From Streptomyces tuirus (GTDB lineage Bacteria; Actinomycetota; Actinomycetes; Streptomycetales; Streptomycetaceae), in the NCBI GenBank assembly GCA_018195615.1, contig JAGTPG010000001.1:682001-746000 (forward strand): a stretch of DNA of 64,000 nucleotides. The letters run 5' to 3'. Position 1 is the stretch's first letter. Each line of letters starts with the position of its first letter. Shown here piece after piece: positions 61,218-64,000 of the stretch. A program made the translations under genes and the position numbers. A model generated the notes under the pieces. It was not told where the DNA came from, did not search any database, and saw only the letters and a program-made list of their open reading frames with translations.

Positions 61218-61426
61218 CACGCCACCCCCGTCTCCTGCCGGAGTGCGGCGTTGACGTCGAGGTGCTCGCCGTACACCTGCGCGTTCCGGTCGGGCTCGGC
61301 GCCGGCGTGGATGAGGATGCGGGCGCCCTCGTGCTTGGCGGGGAGCTTCCATGAGCGGTTCTCGACGCGCTTCGTCTGATGGGCGATCGCGCCCGCCCAG
61401 GGCTGCCTGATCGTGAGTGCCTTCAT
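61214..61426 (-). CDS. ASCH-like protein
   Basis: 70 residues: MKALTIRQPWAGAIAHQTKR then VENRSWKLPAKHEGARILIH. The K-x-x-E-N-R and IRQPWA motifs are ASCH-like. Shorter than typical ASCH (~110), so it may be a minimal form. May bind modified nucleosides. Confidence 0.7.
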   Translation of the reverse strand: MKALTIRQPWAGAIAHQTKRVENRSWKLPAKHEGARILIHAGAEPDRNAQVYGEHLDVNAALRQETGVAW

Positions 61427-61898
61427 CGGGTCGTCTCCTTGGTCGCGGTCTGCTGCTGGATTTCGGGGCAGTCGATGCCGCGCTGGTCGAGGACTTCGCG
61501 GACGGCGCTACGGATGGCGGTGACGAGTTCGTCGTGCAGGTCGGGGCTCAGGCGGGCCGGTGGGCGATCTGCACGGCGAGCGACCAGTTGCCGTCGTGCC
61601 CCCACACGAGTGGGGTGACGTGCCGCAGGTAGCTGGCGGCGAGGTCGACGGCCCAGCGGGACATGTCGGGCGCGTCGTCGAGGAGCTGGTGCACGTCGTT
61701 GGCGGCGTCGTGGAAGTCGTCGTAGGGCAGGTGACCCCAGGTGAGGCCGTCCTCGGGGTCGCCGCCGACGGCGGACGGGATGGTGGTGTTGCGCATCTCG
61801 TCGCCGACCTCAAGCCGGTCCGGGTCGCGCAAGACCTCGGCGTACTGGCGGGCCGCCTCGGCGCGCAGATCCGCGTCGGTGTAGGTGAGCTTGGCCAT
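61423..61898 (-). CDS. Phage protein (frame break)
   Basis: About 159 residues: MAKLTYTDADLRAEAARQYA, a middle with LTWGHLPYDDFHDAANDVHQ, AASYLRHVTPLVWGHDGNWS, and then LSPDLHDELVTAIRSAVREV in the -1 frame. Break at the G3 run 61554-61556. Families of this layout are common in Streptomyces phages; function unknown. Confidence 0.6.
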
Positions 61899-61918
61899 GT
61901 GTGGTGTCCTCTGTGAGG

Positions 61919-61945
61919 GCCGCCCCGATACCCGCGGGGCGGCCG
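61919..61945 (-). terminator. Intercistronic hairpin
   Basis: GGCCGCCCCG, loop ATACCCG, CGGGGCGGCC, between two genes. Stable stem with no T tract. Confidence 0.45.
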
Positions 61946-61959
61946 TTCGCGTGTGCGGG

Positions 61960-62519
61960 CTAGAAGGGGACTTCGTTGGTGGGGCCGCCGAGGGCCATCC
62001 GCTGCATGTGGCGGCCGATGTCGTCGATCAGGTCGATGCGTTCGCGCTTCAGCTCGTGGGCGAGGCCGCGGGCCCAGGTGCGGACGGCTTCGGACTTGCC
62101 GTCGAGGAGCGCTTCGGCGAGGTGGAGGGTGACGACGTTGGCCATGGCCTGGTCGCGGGTGACGCCGGGCCCCACGGTTCGCGGGCGGCGACCTTCTCCG
62201 CCTCGGCCCACGGGTCGTCGGCTGGCGCTCCCGTGGGCAGTGCCTTGTACGCGGCTCGCGGGTCCCAGCCGTGGTCCTCGAGCCACTGGTCGACGAGTTG
62301 GTCAACGTTGCAGTCGGCGTTGTCGAGGGCTTGGGTGAGGGTGATGGCGGCCCGCCAGCGGTCGCCGTCCCGGCTGTCGAGGCCCTGCGCGATGTGCGTG
62401 GCGATGAGTTCCCGCATCGCGCGCTCACGGCGGCGCAGGAGGGTGTTGGCGTCCCGCAAGTCGGCGAGGGTGCTCGCAGGGACGGTCACGGTCTCGGGCT
62501 CTGCCTGGCTGGTGGTCAT
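61960..62519 (-). CDS. Phage protein (frame break)
   Basis: About 187 residues from ATG 62519: MTTSQAEPETVTVPASTLAD, helices LRRRERAMRELIATHIAQGL and LDNADCNVDQLVDQWLEDHG, then (in the -1 frame) VTRDQAMANVVTLHLAEALL and HELKRERIDLIDDIGRHMQR. Break near the runs at 62167-62173. Unknown; near recombination genes. Confidence 0.6.
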
Positions 62520-62542
62520 GGTTCGTGGCCTCCTGGGGTTAG

Positions 62543-62571
62543 GAGGCGCCCGCATAGCCCGCGGGCGCCTC
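62543..62571 (-). terminator. Intercistronic hairpin
   Basis: GGAGGCGCCCGC pairs with GCGGGCGCCTC around CATAGCC, directly after the annealing-protein gene. No U tract. Confidence 0.5.
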
Positions 62572-62585
62572 TCTGCGGGTGCGGG

Positions 62586-63416
62586 CTACTTGGTGGGGTC
62601 GGTGGCCGGCTTGTCGGCCTTGCCGCCGGTCAGCTCGTCGGCGGACACGCGCGGGGCGGGGAACTCGTCCTCGGCGGTGACCTCGCCGCGCTGGATCGAC
62701 TTGTAGATGACGATCAGCTGGGCGACGTCGTGCTCGGTCCACTTCGTCGACGGCCGGTCGAGACGGTTCTCGATGCGGTCGGCGGTGACGCCGATGCCCT
62801 CGAACGTCTTGATGGCGTCAGCGATGCGCTGGGCGAGGGGCTTGCCGCCGCCGTCCCGCAGCGTCTGGTTGCACAGCTCCTTGGCCTCTTCGACGAACCA
62901 GGGCGGGAGGATCGCGAAGATCGCCTCGCGGACGCGGCGGGCGCCGTTGTTGCTGTTCGTCTCGTAGATGTCACGCATGTCGGTGAGCTGCTTCGGCCCG
63001 TTCTTCGTGTCGCGGCGGTGCGGCACGATGAACGTCGAGGAGTTACGGGAGTTGGTCTGCACGTCCCAGGCGAAGGCCTGCATCTCGGACTGGCCGTACT
63101 CGTCGTCGCGGCGCATCTCGACAAGGCCGTACTGGACGTTGCCCCAGACGCGGGCGAGTTCGCGGGCGAGGTGGACGGAGGCGCCGGTGATGGTCTGGCC
63201 GCCGCGGGAGTAGCGGAAGAACGCCCGTTCGGCGAGGCCCTGCTGCTTGCAGGACTCGCGCATCTCGGCGACGGCGGCCTGGATGTTGCGGGGGCACTGC
63301 TGGGCGACGACGACCGCGGCCTGGACTTCGGCGGCGGCGCGGGACTGCTCGACCGCGGTGCCCTGCCCGATGCGGGCCGGGGCGGTGGTGGACGGAAGGG
63401 GAACGGGCTGGTTCAT
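62586..63416 (-). CDS. Putative single-strand annealing/recombination protein
   Basis: 276 residues from ATG 63416. RAFFRYSRGGQTITGASVHL, ARELARVWGNVQYGLVEMRR, SEMQAFAWDVQTNSRNSSTF and LTDMRDIYETNSNNGARRVR belong to a conserved phage family that lies next to Cas4/RecB-like exonucleases. I place it as a recombinase by this context; the family is not characterised to my knowledge. C-terminal region has KTFEGIGVTADRIENRL, typical of single-strand annealing or ERF-like proteins. Confidence 0.65.
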   Translation of the reverse strand: MNQPVPLPSTTAPARIGQGTAVEQSRAAAEVQAAVVVAQQCPRNIQAAVAEMRESCKQQGLAERAFFRYSRGGQTITGASVHLARELARVWGNVQYGLVEMRRDDEYGQSEMQAFAWDVQTNSRNSSTFIVPHRRDTKNGPKQLTDMRDIYETNSNNGARRVREAIFAILPPWFVEEAKELCNQTLRDGGGKPLAQRIADAIKTFEGIGVTADRIENRLDRPSTKWTEHDVAQLIVIYKSIQRGEVTAEDEFPAPRVSADELTGGKADKPATDPTK

Positions 63417-64000
63417 GCGTACTCCTCGTGATCGCGCTTCTCGGCCCAGGCGGGCAGAGGCAGGTAGGTGATGCGGTCGTTGAAGCCGGGCCAGTTGCCG
63501 GTGCGCTCGCACTCGGCGTAGATCTGCAGGGCCCGGTCGTTGCGGGCGGCGCCAAGGGCGAGGGCGGGGAAGTCGAGCTCGACCAGGTGCACCAGGTACG
63601 GGGCGGTCTTCGCCTGGAACACGAAGACGAACGCGGGCTCGATCCCGCCGGCCAGGTCGAGGGCCTTGACGGCGTCGAGGTACCAGGCGGCCTGTGCGTG
63701 GTAGCCGTGTTCGTACACGGCCCGCTGCAGGGCGGAGGGGTCGACAGCCTTGGCGGTCTTGTAGTCGACAACGACGAGCCGACCGTCGTCTTGGCGGTGG
63801 GGCATCCAGTCGGGGCGGGCCCGGCGCCACACTCCGTGGCGTTCGTCCTGCCAGAACAGGGACTGTTCGGCGATCCCGTTGCCGGGGCGAACAGCTTCCC
63901 GGCGGTTGGGTGCTGGCGGATCGCCTCGGCCATCGCCTGCACTTGCTCGTACTCCTTGCGGAGCAGGGGCGTCTTGCCCTCGTCGTAGGCGAGGTCGCGG
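63413..64000 (-). CDS. Cas4/RecB-like exonuclease, partial (frame break; 5' end outside window)
   Basis: At least 196 residues visible. PD-(D/E)xK motif: LVVVDYKTAKAV with the catalytic Lys, plus ARPDWMPHRQDD upstream (Asp) and EHGYHAQAAWYLDAVKALDL (the QxxxY pattern). Break at the G4 run 63884-63887. Stop overlaps the next gene's start (ATGA). Probably resects DNA to single strands for the annealing protein. The N-terminus lies beyond base 64000. Confidence 0.75.
   Translation of the reverse strand, partial: PRPRLRRGQDAPAPQGVRASAGDGRGDPPAPNRREAVRPGNGIAEQSLFWQDERHGVWRRARPDWMPHRQDDGRLVVVDYKTAKAVDPSALQRAVYEHGYHAQAAWYLDAVKALDLAGGIEPAFVFVFQAKTAPYLVHLVELDFPALALGAARNDRALQIYAECERTGNWPGFNDRITYLPLPAWAEKRDHEEYA

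Noticed and set aside
1..64000. tRNA or rRNA genes, integrase, att sites
   Set aside because: No cloverleaf, rRNA-like stretch, recombinase motif or convincing direct-repeat pair was seen on reading; a dedicated search could still find small ones.

Overview
High G+C, dense overlapping genes, GTG starts and actinobacterial families (WhiB, DUF2637, FtsK/SpoIIIE-type transfer ATPase, IS30) indicate Streptomyces or a close relative. The window is a phage genome (prophage or phage-plasmid) with a plasmid/ICE-type transfer module and an accessory island between its early and late genes. Both phage halves are read on the minus strand. No integrase, lysogeny repressor, endolysin, tRNA, rRNA or CRISPR array was recognised, so one or both ends of the element lie outside the window.

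Layout. 1-26.2 kb holds the late genes, read right to left: a block of small genes, tail-fibre-like genes (19.4-23.4 kb), more small genes, HNH nuclease, a GATC-rich putative cos/pac region, small and large terminase, portal, MuF-type head protein, an inserted HNH gene, scaffold, a Prp-like cysteine protease, major capsid, connectors, major tail protein, frameshifted tail chaperone and a tape measure protein that leaves the window. 26.3-28.0 kb has two lipoprotein genes and a membrane protein. 28.3-36.8 kb is a transfer operon like those of actinomycete integrative conjugative elements: FtsK/TraB-like translocase, DUF2637 spread-like protein and many small proteins, with a 150-bp palindrome of TGCTCA boxes beside the translocase gene. 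37.1-44.4 kb is an accessory island on the plus strand: an XRE-Nudix fusion, a second Nudix hydrolase, a small protein, a class I aminoacyl-tRNA-synthetase-like protein, an ASCH protein, a probable Panacea toxin-antitoxin pair, and an IS30 insertion. 44.5-64 kb holds early phage genes: many small proteins, a DpdA-like transglycosylase with a YhhQ-like precursor transporter, adenine and cytosine DNA methyltransferases, a DnaC-like loader with a primosome-like partner, a CoiA-like nuclease, WhiB, a putative annealing protein and a Cas4/RecB-like exonuclease.

How it fits together. Head, tail and packaging genes form one translationally coupled chain. Replication and recombination genes form another, starting at a divergent control region near 57.0 kb. 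The middle supplies DNA transfer and probable defence. DpdA, the transporter and the two methyltransferases look like a set for hiding DNA from restriction.

Caution. At least 21 genes are interrupted by what looks like one missing base, nearly all in G or C runs, and always in the same direction. This looks like homopolymer undercalling in the assembly rather than decay. These genes are listed as single CDSs across the break.
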